NCBI RefSeq assembly: GCF_010669285.1
Contig: NZ_CP048711.1
Location: 1,550,001-1,614,000 of the forward strand
Direction: 5' to 3'
DNA: 64,000 bases
Source of the DNA: Kineobactrum salinum
GTDB taxonomy: Bacteria > Pseudomonadota > Gammaproteobacteria > Pseudomonadales > Halieaceae
Shown here: positions 43,391 to 52,909 of the stretch, piece after piece
How positions within the stretch are numbered: the stretch's first letter is position 1
How the letters are laid out: the number at the start of each line of letters is the position of its first letter
Position numbers and translations under genes: made by a program
Notes under the pieces: model-generated
What the model was told of the DNA's origin: nothing
The model's input: only the letters and a program-made list of their open reading frames with translations
Databases searched by the model: none

Positions 43391-44715
43391 CACTACTGTC
43401 CGGTTAACTAAGTCCATGATTCACGTAACTGTATGAATAGGCTAATTTTTTCGCCAAATATTTGTGGTGTCGACTTGAGCGCGACTGCGCTTTCAGGTGA
43501 CCTTCCGGGAATCTATTCCCAGAGGACTCCCCATGTACACCGGCAAAACTCTGTTTGCGCAGTTGATGGACTTCCTGCCATGGACTACGTTCACGCGAAT
43601 CGTCGATCGGTATGCAGGAAATCGTCGTGTACGCACGCTGCCGTGCACCGAACATTTTCGTGTGCTGGCATTTGCGCAACTGACCTACCGGGAAAGCCTG
43701 CGCGATATAGAAGCGTGTCTTTCGGCGCAATCGGCCAAGCTCTACCACATGGGCATTCGTTCGCCGATCAAGCGCTCTACGCTGGCCGATGCCAACGAGC
43801 GGAGAGACTGGAGAATCTACGCCGAGTTTGCGCAACGGCTGATTGCACAGGCCCGCAAGCTCTACGCCGAAGAAGACCTGGGGCTCGATCTGTCGAACAC
43901 GGTTTACGCGCTCGACTCGACAACCATCGACCTCTGCCTTTCGCTGTTTCCGTGGGCACCATTTCGAAGCACCAAGGCAGCGGTCAAAATGCACACGCTG
44001 CTGGACCTGCGCGGAAATATCCCGAGTTTTATACATGTTTCCGACGGCAAGATGCACGATGTCAACGTGCTCGACCTGCTGATTCCGGAGCCGGCAGCAA
44101 TCTACGTAATGGATCGTGCTTACCTCGATTTCGAACGGCTCTTTGGGTTGCACGACGCCGGAGCGTTCTTTGTCACCCGCGCCAAATCGAATACCGACCT
44201 GCGGCGGATCTACTCTGCTCCGAGCGACCGGACGCAGGGCATTATCTGCGATCAGACGGTGGCGCTGTCGGGATTCTACAGCCACAAACATTATCCCCAC
44301 CATCTGCGTCGGATTCGCTTCAAAGATCCAGAGACAGAGAAAACACTCATTTTCCTGACCAACTTGTTCGGTCCTCCACCAATAACCATCTGCGAGCTGT
44401 ACAAGGCCCGCTGGCAAGTCGAGTTATTTTTCAAATGGATCAAGCAACATCTCCGGATCAAGAAGTTCTACGGCACATCGGAGAACGCGGTGAAGGTGCA
44501 AATCTGGACCGCTGTGTCGGTATATGTGCTCGTCGCTATCATCAAAAAGCGCCTCGATTTGCAGCCTTCGCTCTACACTCTATTACAGGTATTTTCCATC
44601 ACCCTGTTCGAAAATATCCCTTTAAACAAGGACTTTCTCGACACCAAACAGATCCTGGAGGATGACATGATTTCTAACCAACTGAATTTGTTCCATAATT
44701 AACCGGACAGTAGTG
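43391..44715 (+). mobile_element. IS4-family insertion sequence, copy 2 (1325 bp)
   Basis: Same ends as copy 1 (CACTACTGTCCGGTTAA and complement), the same length and no visible difference. The target duplication ATGTGAGTT is at 43382-43390 and 44716-44724. It splits the AlbA_2-type gene. Because each copy has its own duplication they inserted independently. Confidence 0.97.
43533..44702 (+). CDS. IS4-family DDE transposase, copy 2
   Basis: Identical as far as I can see to the transposase at 36218-37387: start at MYTGKTLF, catalytic motifs ALDSTTIDLC, YVMDRAYLDF and YKARWQVELFFKW. Full length. Confidence 0.95.
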   Translation: MYTGKTLFAQLMDFLPWTTFTRIVDRYAGNRRVRTLPCTEHFRVLAFAQLTYRESLRDIEACLSAQSAKLYHMGIRSPIKRSTLADANERRDWRIYAEFAQRLIAQARKLYAEEDLGLDLSNTVYALDSTTIDLCLSLFPWAPFRSTKAAVKMHTLLDLRGNIPSFIHVSDGKMHDVNVLDLLIPEPAAIYVMDRAYLDFERLFGLHDAGAFFVTRAKSNTDLRRIYSAPSDRTQGIICDQTVALSGFYSHKHYPHHLRRIRFKDPETEKTLIFLTNLFGPPPITICELYKARWQVELFFKWIKQHLRIKKFYGTSENAVKVQIWTAVSVYVLVAIIKKRLDLQPSLYTLLQVFSITLFENIPLNKDFLDTKQILEDDMISNQLNLFHN

Positions 44716-45394
44716 ATGTGAGTTAGTGGTTGAATTTGCTGATACTGAACGGGAACTGCGCCTTGGACACAGCACATCCTGGACAGCTGAAAATTGTACA
44801 ATGCCTAAAAAAAGTACTATTCCGGATTTATGCCCAATGGAACCTGCCGACCCGTTTGGCCTTGGTCTATCACTTCCCTCAGGAATTCGGCACCTGGAAA
44901 TTAATTCACACTACTACAGAGAGTTAGCGAGATTTGAGTTTTCGCGTCGATTATTCAGACCGATTCGTTTCGTAATAGAGAATAACGGTGAAGTTACTGC
45001 TCGAAATGTACACGTCGATTTTAGGGTGCCTGGAACTATCGGAGTGATCATAGTGTATACCTCAGACATACCGTCGCGCCCAAGCCAAAAGAGCAATCTT
45101 TTGGGTATTTCGTCTCCACCAATGCTACTTTCGAACATGAGTCGTCAAGCTCCCGGCTCAATTACAATTACAGAAAGTGATGGATACAGTGTCGAAATAG
45201 AATGCGGTGATTTGCAGCCAGGTCGCAAGGTCTGGTCTGAAGTTGTTTACGTCTGCTCCAAAGAGAGCCAGACCATCACATTTAGAGGTGCCGTATTCGC
45301 TGACAACCTCCCCAAGCCCAGAAATGTAGAGTTATGTATCAACACGACGATTGATGCGACCGCTCTCAGCGTGACTCAATTGCTGTCTCTGTAA
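44716..45394 (+). pseudogene. 3' part of the AlbA_2-type gene
   Basis: It begins with the second copy of the 9-bp duplication and continues the interrupted frame (CE-LVVEFADTERELRLGHSTSW). The C-terminal ~220 residues look beta-rich (FRPIRFVIENNGEVTARNVHVDFRVPG ... YSVEIECGDLQPGRKVWSEVVYV), like an immunoglobulin-type or ligand-binding domain following an AlbA_2 domain. A free start at 44726 is unlikely. Confidence 0.8.
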
Positions 45395-45509
45395 CTAAGT
45401 GTTTTGCCGTATTGGTGATTGCCTGTTCTGAACAAGAAAAGTCGGCAGTCTCCATACTCCCGAAATCCGCAAAGTTGGGGAGAGCTCAGCCAATATAAGG
45501 GCGCGCAGA

Positions 45510-47147
45510 CTACAGGACAACGACTTGGCTTGGCTTCACGCCATACACGGACTCAAATGATCGCTCCGCAAAGCTCTGAATCTGCTCATCGCTGCCTTTC
45601 TGAGAAAGCCACCGATAGTAGTACCTGAACGAACCCGCCTGAACGATCCATTGGCGCGTAAGGTCATAGATGACATTGCTCCCGTAAAAGTCGTCGAACG
45701 CCTCCTGAACGTCGTTTTCGCTGCGCCCTGATAGTAGGCGAGGATACACACCATCATCGTCTTCCTTGTCGACGAACAGAGCGCCGTGCCGGTCGAACAG
45801 GGTCATCGCATCCGGCGCCAACTTGTCTCCGGCCATGTATACGCCCGGCCAGCAGAAGAATTCCGCGCGCATGAACTTGTCACGCATGAATGCTAAGAAA
45901 TGCGAGAAAAGTATGCGAACGGCGACATTGCTCTTTTCAAATCGGAATGTCTCGTACTCAGTCATCAGCGAACTGAACTCCGGGGCATCGGTCCAAAGGG
46001 AAAGCTCCTGCGCGATTTCGAGGGGCGGATGCTCAACCATCGCTCCGCACAGCTTCTCGCTGATGGCCTTGTACTCTTCACGCGAGTAGTCACGGACGAG
46101 GCCTAATACCTCCGGGCACTTGAGGCGAGCCATTCTGCACAGGCAGACGAAACGTGCGCCGGGCTCAATGTCCCGGATAAACGTCTTGAAGTGTACCAGC
46201 GGAAAGGGGAACCCCGAACCGGGGTTGATGGCAAGATCGCAGATCAGGAGAAATAATGCGATGGTTGGGTGATCAATCGAGGACGGGCGCTCCAACTCGG
46301 TGAGATGCAGAAAAGTCGAGAATGCCTCACCGTAGACGCCGTCGAACATCTTGGCTTTGTCGGCTGCGTCCAGCCCGAGGACTCCTCCCGTGGCAAAATG
46401 CAGATACTGAAGCTGGGCCATTCTCGCTTGACCCTCGAATATTTCGTAGGCTCCGATAGGATAGAGCAATATCCGTGAACCGGCGAAATAGCCCTCTTCC
46501 TTCCTTTCACGCAGCTCCCTGAAAGGCTTGCTCCAATGCTTAGGGTGGGGAATGATCCTATGATTACGATCCGAGACGGACGCCAACAAGCTAACGATAT
46601 TGCCGTAGGCGATATGGTAGCAATGCCCAGGGCTTTCGAAAAGCGGACTCTGAACGATCTCGTTTCCGGAAAGCGGGCTGATGGTCAGATCCCTATAGGC
46701 ATTCATGTCGAAGTGATTGTTTATAACTATATTGGCAAGTCCCCTTGGTGTGCCAACCCCACCACCAGGCAGACTCTCTGCCAGCTTTCGGATCGACTTT
46801 TTGAACCCGACTTTGGTGATGAGGCCTTTCAGATAGTCGTAGTTCGCGTGCGCCTGCGCGGGATAAGTCGTGCTCAGCATGAGGCCGTAGGTCGAGCCGA
46901 TGTGCTGCCACCAGTGTACTGTCTCGTGCAAGTAGGTCGAAAATGCCTTGACGCCGTCTAGATCAATCATCCCCGAGTTGACAATGCCGCTGGGCATGGA
47001 AGCCAGCTTGCGGTGCACAACGGGAGAGAGTCGTAGGACGAAATGGAAGGTGTTGTAGAGACCATGGCCTTCCAGTGTTGCGTTTAACCGCCCCTCTCTG
47101 GCGAGAGGGTGGAAATCGGCCAGCAGATCGGTTTGCAGCTTGGACAT
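45510..47147 (-). CDS. Unknown protein with an HExxH zinc-peptidase-like motif
   Basis: 545 residues, no signal peptide. Residues 74-78 in STYLHETVHWWQHIGS form HExxH, the zinc-binding helix of many metallopeptidases, and IFEGQARMAQLQYL (~240) offers a possible third glutamate ligand. The rest is not recognised. It follows the broken endonuclease-like gene by 64 bp at the end of the minus-strand defence block, so it may be a defence effector or an independent cargo gene. Confidence 0.6.
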   Translation of the reverse strand: MSKLQTDLLADFHPLAREGRLNATLEGHGLYNTFHFVLRLSPVVHRKLASMPSGIVNSGMIDLDGVKAFSTYLHETVHWWQHIGSTYGLMLSTTYPAQAHANYDYLKGLITKVGFKKSIRKLAESLPGGGVGTPRGLANIVINNHFDMNAYRDLTISPLSGNEIVQSPLFESPGHCYHIAYGNIVSLLASVSDRNHRIIPHPKHWSKPFRELRERKEEGYFAGSRILLYPIGAYEIFEGQARMAQLQYLHFATGGVLGLDAADKAKMFDGVYGEAFSTFLHLTELERPSSIDHPTIALFLLICDLAINPGSGFPFPLVHFKTFIRDIEPGARFVCLCRMARLKCPEVLGLVRDYSREEYKAISEKLCGAMVEHPPLEIAQELSLWTDAPEFSSLMTEYETFRFEKSNVAVRILFSHFLAFMRDKFMRAEFFCWPGVYMAGDKLAPDAMTLFDRHGALFVDKEDDDGVYPRLLSGRSENDVQEAFDDFYGSNVIYDLTRQWIVQAGSFRYYYRWLSQKGSDEQIQSFAERSFESVYGVKPSQVVVL

Positions 47148-47211
47148 GACTAGGCTTACTCCTTTCTCTGTATCGCTCCAGGTGGCCGACCGCGCGTAAC
47201 TGGGTTCATCT

Positions 47212-47814
47212 CTACTTCTCTACGATGGAGATACGGGCAGCGCGTAACAATTGCAGCATGCGCCCGACCTCTGTGGCTGCCAGGGTGGTGCCGAGATCAT
47301 CGTAAATCTCTCCGATCATGTCTTGGAAGATGATGAGACGGATAGGGTTCCCACCCAGTGCAAAGGTGAAAGACTGGTGGGTTTCCCAGACTTGCCGATC
47401 CGCTTTGACATGGGCGACAGCAAGACAGTAGGTGAACTTGTCTGTGCCGGTGGCATCCCTGACAGCACTCACAAAGGCCTCCGATCATTTAGGGACGCAA
47501 AGCTCGCTAAGGGACTTCCAGGCCTTTCGTCCCCGAACGGTTCTATCGTTCAAAATGGCGGCAAGCTCTGAAGCCGGATTAAAACCGCTTTGCCAACTTT
47601 TGCAGCTCACCGCGGTCACCCGCTCCAGTCCGTCAAGCTTGGAATGAAAGCCGAGCACATCGATATCGCTGTGGTTTGAATCCTGGTTCTTGACGAACTC
47701 CGGATGATCCTTGCGCGGCAGGAACTTGATATTGTGTTGAACGAAATACCCCTTATGGACAAAACATACTTCTACGATCTGTTCCAGAATGTCGTCTTTA
47801 GTGGCCACTATCAA
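47212..47814 (-). pseudogene. Restriction-endonuclease-like protein gene with an in-frame TGA
   Basis: From the start at 47814 the frame encodes a PD-(D/E)xK-like region: NQDSNHSDIDVLGFHSKLDG ... VTAVSCKSWQSG (candidate Asp, Asp and Cys-Lys catalytic pattern). It stops at TGA 47485-47487 after SELCVPK, then continues in the same frame as SEAFVSAVRDATGTDKFTYC ... IRLIIFQDMIGEIYDDLGTT to 47212. One nonsense change (for example from TGG or CGA) explains the split; a restored protein would have 200 residues. Alternatively two short genes exist, the second from GTG at 47472. Confidence 0.65.
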
Positions 47815-47959
47815 CTGTCCTTTTCGCTATCGATCCACCGTATCAGCAATTCGTTAAAGCGCAAGGAATGGACGCCGCCTGCCCGAAACCCACCACCAGA
47901 GCGGGGTTCGTTTCATAACAGCCCGCTTCACCGTCAGGCGGATGCCAAACAAGAATTCA
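47815..47959. other. 145-bp gap between the SMC-like and endonuclease-like genes
   Basis: No gene is visible. The gap is larger than others in the block, so a separate promoter for the endonuclease-like and HExxH genes may lie here. Confidence 0.35.
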
Positions 47960-49642
47960 TTACTCCTGATACATCATTTCAACTAACGGCTCAATTTCGG
48001 CATCGATCTCTTCGTAATACTCCTTCTTGAGTAGTTCGTATTGCTTATCGAGATGAAATTTTTTATCGAACGCGAATTCCGTATCGCCCTCGGAGCCGAT
48101 CAGAATCTGCATCCCTTCCGGAAGATCTCTGGAAATAAAGCTTAGGACTTTTGGCATATTTATGTCGTCTTGGCCCTGCTGGTTAGGAGAGTCAATGACA
48201 ATCGGCATACCAACTGCTCCCCATTGACTCGCGCAGGTTTGCCAAAGAGCGGCGTAGTATGCGAGTACCGAACGAGGCCCGCCGCTCCCTGATAAATCAG
48301 GACGGCTTGCCAAGTTGAGCCTTTTCGTTTCAACAGGAAGTAAATTCAGTTTATGTCTTGCTGAGCTATAGGCCTCGCGGAATATTCCTAGAATTTCCTT
48401 CGAACGCTTTTTGCTCACAAGTTGATCGAGCTGTGTTTCCACATTATCGAGCTTGCCTTGTAGGACACCTATTTCCTCATCAAGGCTTTTCTCCTCCCCA
48501 GAAATGGCCTCAAAGGCTTTTTCCGATCCTGCGCTTTGGATTACATCGTTGAATACGAGGTCGCCTCTTCGAGACTCCAGAATACGAGAAATATTTCTAT
48601 AGTTAGAAGAGAGCTCATTTAACTGTGATCGTGTATTCTCGTACTGAGAAACTGCTTTCGTTTTGTCTTTTTGAAGCTGTATTACAAGCTCGCGAAGCAC
48701 CCTTGCATCTTCCGTGTAGGACAGGAAATCAAAAAAGGATTCTGCGTGTTCCGCACCGCATGTCGGGCACGAGATTATCTCGCTATGCTCTTTCTGTAAA
48801 TACTTGAAATCAAGCTCATGTACTTTGAGAGCTTCATTGGCCAGCAGGATTTGCTGATTGATACTTTCAATCATCTCGTTCTGTCTGACATTACTATCAC
48901 GCATCTTTTCCTGCTTTTCGTTCAGGACTGTCACTTCCTCTATGAGCGATTCAATTTCTTCCTTGAAGTTATCACTGCTCAACTTAGGTCCTGACCTGTC
49001 GAGCGATTTCTCTAAACGTTCTTTGGCTTTTCGCAGAACACGTCTTTCACTCTTTAGTTCATCAATTTGTGCGACGAGGGGAATCTTATCTTCCAGAAGC
49101 TTGTAATATTCTGGAGGCTTTATTCCCGCGAAATACTCAAGAATGGACTTGTAGGGTGCTTTGAAACGCTGCATCCCAACAAATGTATTCCAACTACTCT
49201 GCCAACTTCCATCTTGGTTAATATAGAATGGAACAAAGAAGCAAGCTGGGTCCGCTGATACGGTCTCGGAATTTTTGTTTGATAGCGTAAGACTGAAATC
49301 GGTTATCTCAGCGAACGCCTTGCTCCATACTTCGTGTTCACCCGTTGCCAAGAGGAGATTGTTATTGCCATCAAATAGCGCTCGTTTTCCAAGTTGACGC
49401 AACGCAGAATACGGTTTTTCATCGACCGTGAAACGCACGAGTGAAATCGTATGTTCATCCCACTGGGCCAGCTTACCCGATGGTCTTGCGCCAAGCGTTA
49501 AGAATAACGTCTTAATCAGACTCGACTTACCGGTGTGGTTCCTCCCTATCAACAGGTTCTTGCCCGGATGGAAACTTTCCGTCCTCGCCCGCCTGTCTTT
49601 TCGCGACAGCATTGAGATGCTTTCGAATCTGAAGTTTTTCAT
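47960..49642 (-). CDS. SMC/Rad50-like ATPase with zinc hook (LmuB-like)
   Basis: 560 residues: Walker A GRNHTGKSS (33-41), a coiled coil interrupted near residue 290 by the zinc hook CPTCGAEHAE, a second coiled coil, an ABC signature region SGSGGPRSVLAYYAAL and Walker B GMPIVIDSPNQQGQDD. This is the Rad50/SMC arrangement in shortened form, as in the ATPase subunits of Lamassu-type and related defence systems. It lies 33 bp after the DUF4297 nuclease gene, the expected effector partner. It would sense DNA ends or foreign DNA structures and trigger the nuclease (inference from the family). Confidence 0.8.
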   Translation of the reverse strand: MKNFRFESISMLSRKDRRARTESFHPGKNLLIGRNHTGKSSLIKTLFLTLGARPSGKLAQWDEHTISLVRFTVDEKPYSALRQLGKRALFDGNNNLLLATGEHEVWSKAFAEITDFSLTLSNKNSETVSADPACFFVPFYINQDGSWQSSWNTFVGMQRFKAPYKSILEYFAGIKPPEYYKLLEDKIPLVAQIDELKSERRVLRKAKERLEKSLDRSGPKLSSDNFKEEIESLIEEVTVLNEKQEKMRDSNVRQNEMIESINQQILLANEALKVHELDFKYLQKEHSEIISCPTCGAEHAESFFDFLSYTEDARVLRELVIQLQKDKTKAVSQYENTRSQLNELSSNYRNISRILESRRGDLVFNDVIQSAGSEKAFEAISGEEKSLDEEIGVLQGKLDNVETQLDQLVSKKRSKEILGIFREAYSSARHKLNLLPVETKRLNLASRPDLSGSGGPRSVLAYYAALWQTCASQWGAVGMPIVIDSPNQQGQDDINMPKVLSFISRDLPEGMQILIGSEGDTEFAFDKKFHLDKQYELLKKEYYEEIDAEIEPLVEMMYQE

Positions 49643-49675
49643 ACGATTTCGTCCTTAAGCTTCTTATTAGTTTCC

Positions 49676-50797
49676 TTATACTTGGTCCACGCATAATATT
49701 GCCCCTGTTATTATCTGAGCCCATATTTCAGTCTTCTTAGCTTCTATATGTTTGCCTCTTAATTCTTGGTAGCCTTTTTCAAGAATCGGCGCCACATCAC
49801 CTGCGAAAGGATTTTCTGAACGGAAACTCTCACAATCATCTGCAAGCTCGGGAAACGTGTCAGATACTCCTTGAACCCTTCGTCGAAAAATGGCTACAAT
49901 TTGAGCCTTGACCGACATAATCGTAGTAAGATCGACCCCTTCCGAGGCCAGCTTATTTATCCATGTCTCAATCAGGGCATTGCGATCGGGTATCGTTTCC
50001 AACGTCCCTAAAGCATTCACAAAGTCCTGCTTTGTATAACCGTGCTCCTTGCACAGTTCTTCAAAATTCGAGCAGCTATCGGTTTTAGCCCCAAGCGGCC
50101 CGAGTATTCCCATTAATGCATCGACAAACGAGCTGGCTTGATTGGCATGAGTCGGGCTTCTTCTCCTGATGAACTCATGCGCGACCCCAACCAGATGTGT
50201 ACGCGGGTCATCAACGGGGATGGGGACTTTTTCGACTCTGATATTGGCAAGTCGTGTTGACGGATCAGCCTCTATACCACAGGCTTTCATGGCCGATATC
50301 AATAGCACCCTATCACTATCAGGAAGATCACTGAACCGGCTTGATTTAGTCGTTGCTGCGCTCCCGCCACCAGCCAGGGCTAGATCGCAGCCTTGATTTG
50401 AGATAAATTTGCTCTGCACGCCAAGATCATCCAGCGCCACCATGGTAGCATAAATCTTTCCGATTGGACTTTTGCCAAAATCCTTAATATCTTCCGTTTT
50501 TTTCCTAGTTGGCTTCTTTATTTTGGTCAATTCCGACCAGGACCACTCTTTTCTGTCTTTTTTCTTAACTTGATAAAGCGTTACTTTTGAGGGGGAGTCC
50601 TTGCTATCTAATTCGGCCACATCCTGTATCGCCTCGATGAGTAGCAGAAAATCCTCGGCCCCGGACTCCTCCAATTCGATCAATCTATGAATCGTCCAGT
50701 AACGCTGAAAATCTACGCCTTTTTGATTATGACCTCCCCCGGATTCACCAAGGCCTTTGTCTTTTGCTACGGCTAAGATTTTTGATTGTGCCATCAT
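49676..50797 (-). CDS. DUF4297 (Cap4-like) dsDNA endonuclease-type effector (LmuA-like)
   Basis: 373 residues. The N-terminal DUF4297 nuclease fold is seen in GGGHNQKGVDFQRYWTIHRLIEL ... LLLIEAIQDVAEL ... VTLYQVKKKDRKEW: the glutamate, aspartate and Q-x-K residues fit a PD-(D/E)xK site. The C-terminal half (CSNFEELCKEHGYTKQDFV ... IWAQIITGAILCVDQV) is helical. Cap4/DUF4297 domains act as abortive-infection DNases in CBASS and in Lamassu LmuA. It is followed directly by the SMC-like ATPase and preceded 32 bp away by the helicase of the type III system. Confidence 0.78.
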   Translation of the reverse strand: MMAQSKILAVAKDKGLGESGGGHNQKGVDFQRYWTIHRLIELEESGAEDFLLLIEAIQDVAELDSKDSPSKVTLYQVKKKDRKEWSWSELTKIKKPTRKKTEDIKDFGKSPIGKIYATMVALDDLGVQSKFISNQGCDLALAGGGSAATTKSSRFSDLPDSDRVLLISAMKACGIEADPSTRLANIRVEKVPIPVDDPRTHLVGVAHEFIRRRSPTHANQASSFVDALMGILGPLGAKTDSCSNFEELCKEHGYTKQDFVNALGTLETIPDRNALIETWINKLASEGVDLTTIMSVKAQIVAIFRRRVQGVSDTFPELADDCESFRSENPFAGDVAPILEKGYQELRGKHIEAKKTEIWAQIITGAILCVDQV

Positions 50798-50829
50798 TTT
50801 CTGATTCTCATCGTGCCCGATATTATCGT

Positions 50830-52905
50830 TCAGGTCTCTACAATGTCTTCCAAAAATTCCGAGGGCACATCACCGCTCGTTACAAGCAACCGGTCCCTGG
50901 CCCTGGTGCAGGCAACATAAAGTAAATGCCGTTCAGTCTCATATACTTCTTTCAAATCTGAGTTATCGGTGACGCTTTCAATTCGCTGCTGCAGCGGTAT
51001 GATCTCATCATCACAGGCCATGACGGCGACGCCTCTAAACTCCAGCCCTTTGGCAAAGTGCATAGTACTCAGAGCAGCGCTCCCGTGGGCAAGCCGTATA
51101 TCTTCATCCAGTACTCTAAAGGGTAGCTGCGCAACCTCCAGCGCGGCGCGGGCGCGCCAGATCTCATTCTCCGAGCGCACGATTACCCCAATTTCATGCG
51201 GCTGATAGCCCTCATCGATAAGCGCTACTAGCCACTCCGCCACATAATCGCTCTCATCCTGCGGATCATCAAACGATTTGACGAGAGGGTCAGGACCGTT
51301 AAACACAGATACGGTGTCTGTACGGTCTTCTACATTACCGTCAACATCGGACACCGCCGGGCCAAGTAGCTTATCGGCCTGCGCGCGTATCTGGTGGGAT
51401 GTGCGGTAATTGACGCGCAGTGTTTTGGACCGCCCGCGAATATCAACACCTAAAGATTTCCAGGAAAAAGGCTGCTGGAAGATACGCTGCCCCAGATCAC
51501 CGGCAAAGAACAGAGCATTATCCCGGCTACCACCCAAGGCCGACAAAAATTTGAGCTGCGGAATATTGATATCTTGCGCCTCGTCGATTACGCAATAATC
51601 AAACGGGACCGAGGCCTTGCCAGAATAGACCTCGGCAAGATAAAAGAAGATGCCCGCCATCGTGATATGGCCGGACGCCTCAAGCTGGTCTATCAGTTCT
51701 TTATATATATCCCACAAAAACAAGCGCTGCGCCTCCGACAGTCTTGTTTTACGGCCCAGTCTGCTGACATCTTTGTATGAGTCCCAGTCCTTCAACTGCC
51801 AGGCATCAACAACCTGCGACCATTCGGCTACGATGAAGTCCAGACTAAACTTGTTTTCGGCTAGCTTTCTTGCAAGCTCGCGCAATCGATCCCGAACATA
51901 CTCATCATCAGCAAGCTTCTGCCTCCCGCCGCTTGCCTTATACAGACGCAGCCCGGCGGCATTCATTGACAGCACCTCAAGCCGGTCTGCCAGTTTGGGT
52001 TTGGAGCGGATCAGATGAGAAAGCTTATAATGGAGCGCATTTGCCAGTGAGTCGGAGAATGTCGATAAAAGCACTCTGGCATCTTCATCCTGCTTGGCAA
52101 GATGGACGGATCGGTGCAATGCAACGATGGTCTTACCGGTTCCTGCAGACCCCGAGACACGGGCGGGGCCGGAATAGTTTTTCTCGACGATCTCCTTTTG
52201 ATCCGGGTGAAGAAAGATCGACCATTTCTCCCACGGTGCATCCAGAGCCTGCTCCAGTTCCTTGACATCCTTCATCACCCTGAACCGGCGCTCGGCATCG
52301 GGGTGAGCAAACGGATCGTCCTCTGCCGAGACCACATACGACATTTTGGGCGTGCCGCCAACAGCGATCTCCAGCAGAGCTTCGGACGCCTCCGACGGCA
52401 AGTGATCGACCATATCAAGGATCGTATCTTCGTTGGCTGTTTTAACGTCCTTGAGCCATTCCGGCGGGACGCCGTAGCTGAGCAAATCATCATCACTGTA
52501 ATCTTTGTAGAGGAGCGACTTTTCAGGTTCAGGCTGCTCTTCCTGAATATAAACGGGTACGACCCTTTCTTCGACGCGCTCACGGATTTCAACTAGCTGC
52601 GCCGCGCCGGTCTTGGGATGTCGCTCTAGCTTTCTTTTTTCCGCCCATTTATAGGCATTGTCATGATGATCAACATAGCAAAGGAGCAAACTTTCCTTTG
52701 ATCTGTGAACAATAATCCGGATATCGCGATTGACTCTGATGGACCAGAAGTTCTTGTCCTGAGCACGATCGAGCTTATGAAAGCTGAATCCTGGATTTTC
52801 TGGATTCATCTGCAGATCAAAGGCCGTCGTCTTAACTGCCTTTTGTTCCCCGCCCGTGAGTTTGGCAAGGCTGTCCGTGAAGGTATCGGCGATCCTGAAT
52901 TCCAT
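50830..52905 (-). CDS. SF1 UvrD-like helicase with N-terminal RelE-like fold
   Basis: 691 residues. Residues 1-~90 look like a RelE/ParE toxin fold (FRIADTFTDSLAKL ... NFWSIRVNRDIRIIVHRS ... LLLCYVDHHDNAYKWAEKRK). From ~245 an SF1A helicase follows: Walker A GSAGTGKT, Walker B CVIDEAQD, GDLGQRIFQ, LRVNYRTS, MHFAKGLEFRGV and LLYVACTRARDRLL. It starts 4 bp after the methyltransferase stop, so it belongs to the type III operon. It may process DNA cut by the restriction complex; the toxin-like domain could dock on a partner or RNA. Which, if either, is active is unknown. Confidence 0.85.
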   Translation of the reverse strand: MEFRIADTFTDSLAKLTGGEQKAVKTTAFDLQMNPENPGFSFHKLDRAQDKNFWSIRVNRDIRIIVHRSKESLLLCYVDHHDNAYKWAEKRKLERHPKTGAAQLVEIRERVEERVVPVYIQEEQPEPEKSLLYKDYSDDDLLSYGVPPEWLKDVKTANEDTILDMVDHLPSEASEALLEIAVGGTPKMSYVVSAEDDPFAHPDAERRFRVMKDVKELEQALDAPWEKWSIFLHPDQKEIVEKNYSGPARVSGSAGTGKTIVALHRSVHLAKQDEDARVLLSTFSDSLANALHYKLSHLIRSKPKLADRLEVLSMNAAGLRLYKASGGRQKLADDEYVRDRLRELARKLAENKFSLDFIVAEWSQVVDAWQLKDWDSYKDVSRLGRKTRLSEAQRLFLWDIYKELIDQLEASGHITMAGIFFYLAEVYSGKASVPFDYCVIDEAQDINIPQLKFLSALGGSRDNALFFAGDLGQRIFQQPFSWKSLGVDIRGRSKTLRVNYRTSHQIRAQADKLLGPAVSDVDGNVEDRTDTVSVFNGPDPLVKSFDDPQDESDYVAEWLVALIDEGYQPHEIGVIVRSENEIWRARAALEVAQLPFRVLDEDIRLAHGSAALSTMHFAKGLEFRGVAVMACDDEIIPLQQRIESVTDNSDLKEVYETERHLLYVACTRARDRLLVTSGDVPSEFLEDIVET

Positions 52906-52909
52906 GGCG

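Noticed and set aside
36067-44724. Composite transposon bounded by the two IS4 copies
   Set aside because: Each copy has its own distinct 9-bp duplication and interrupts a different gene that reads through when the copy is removed, so they inserted separately.
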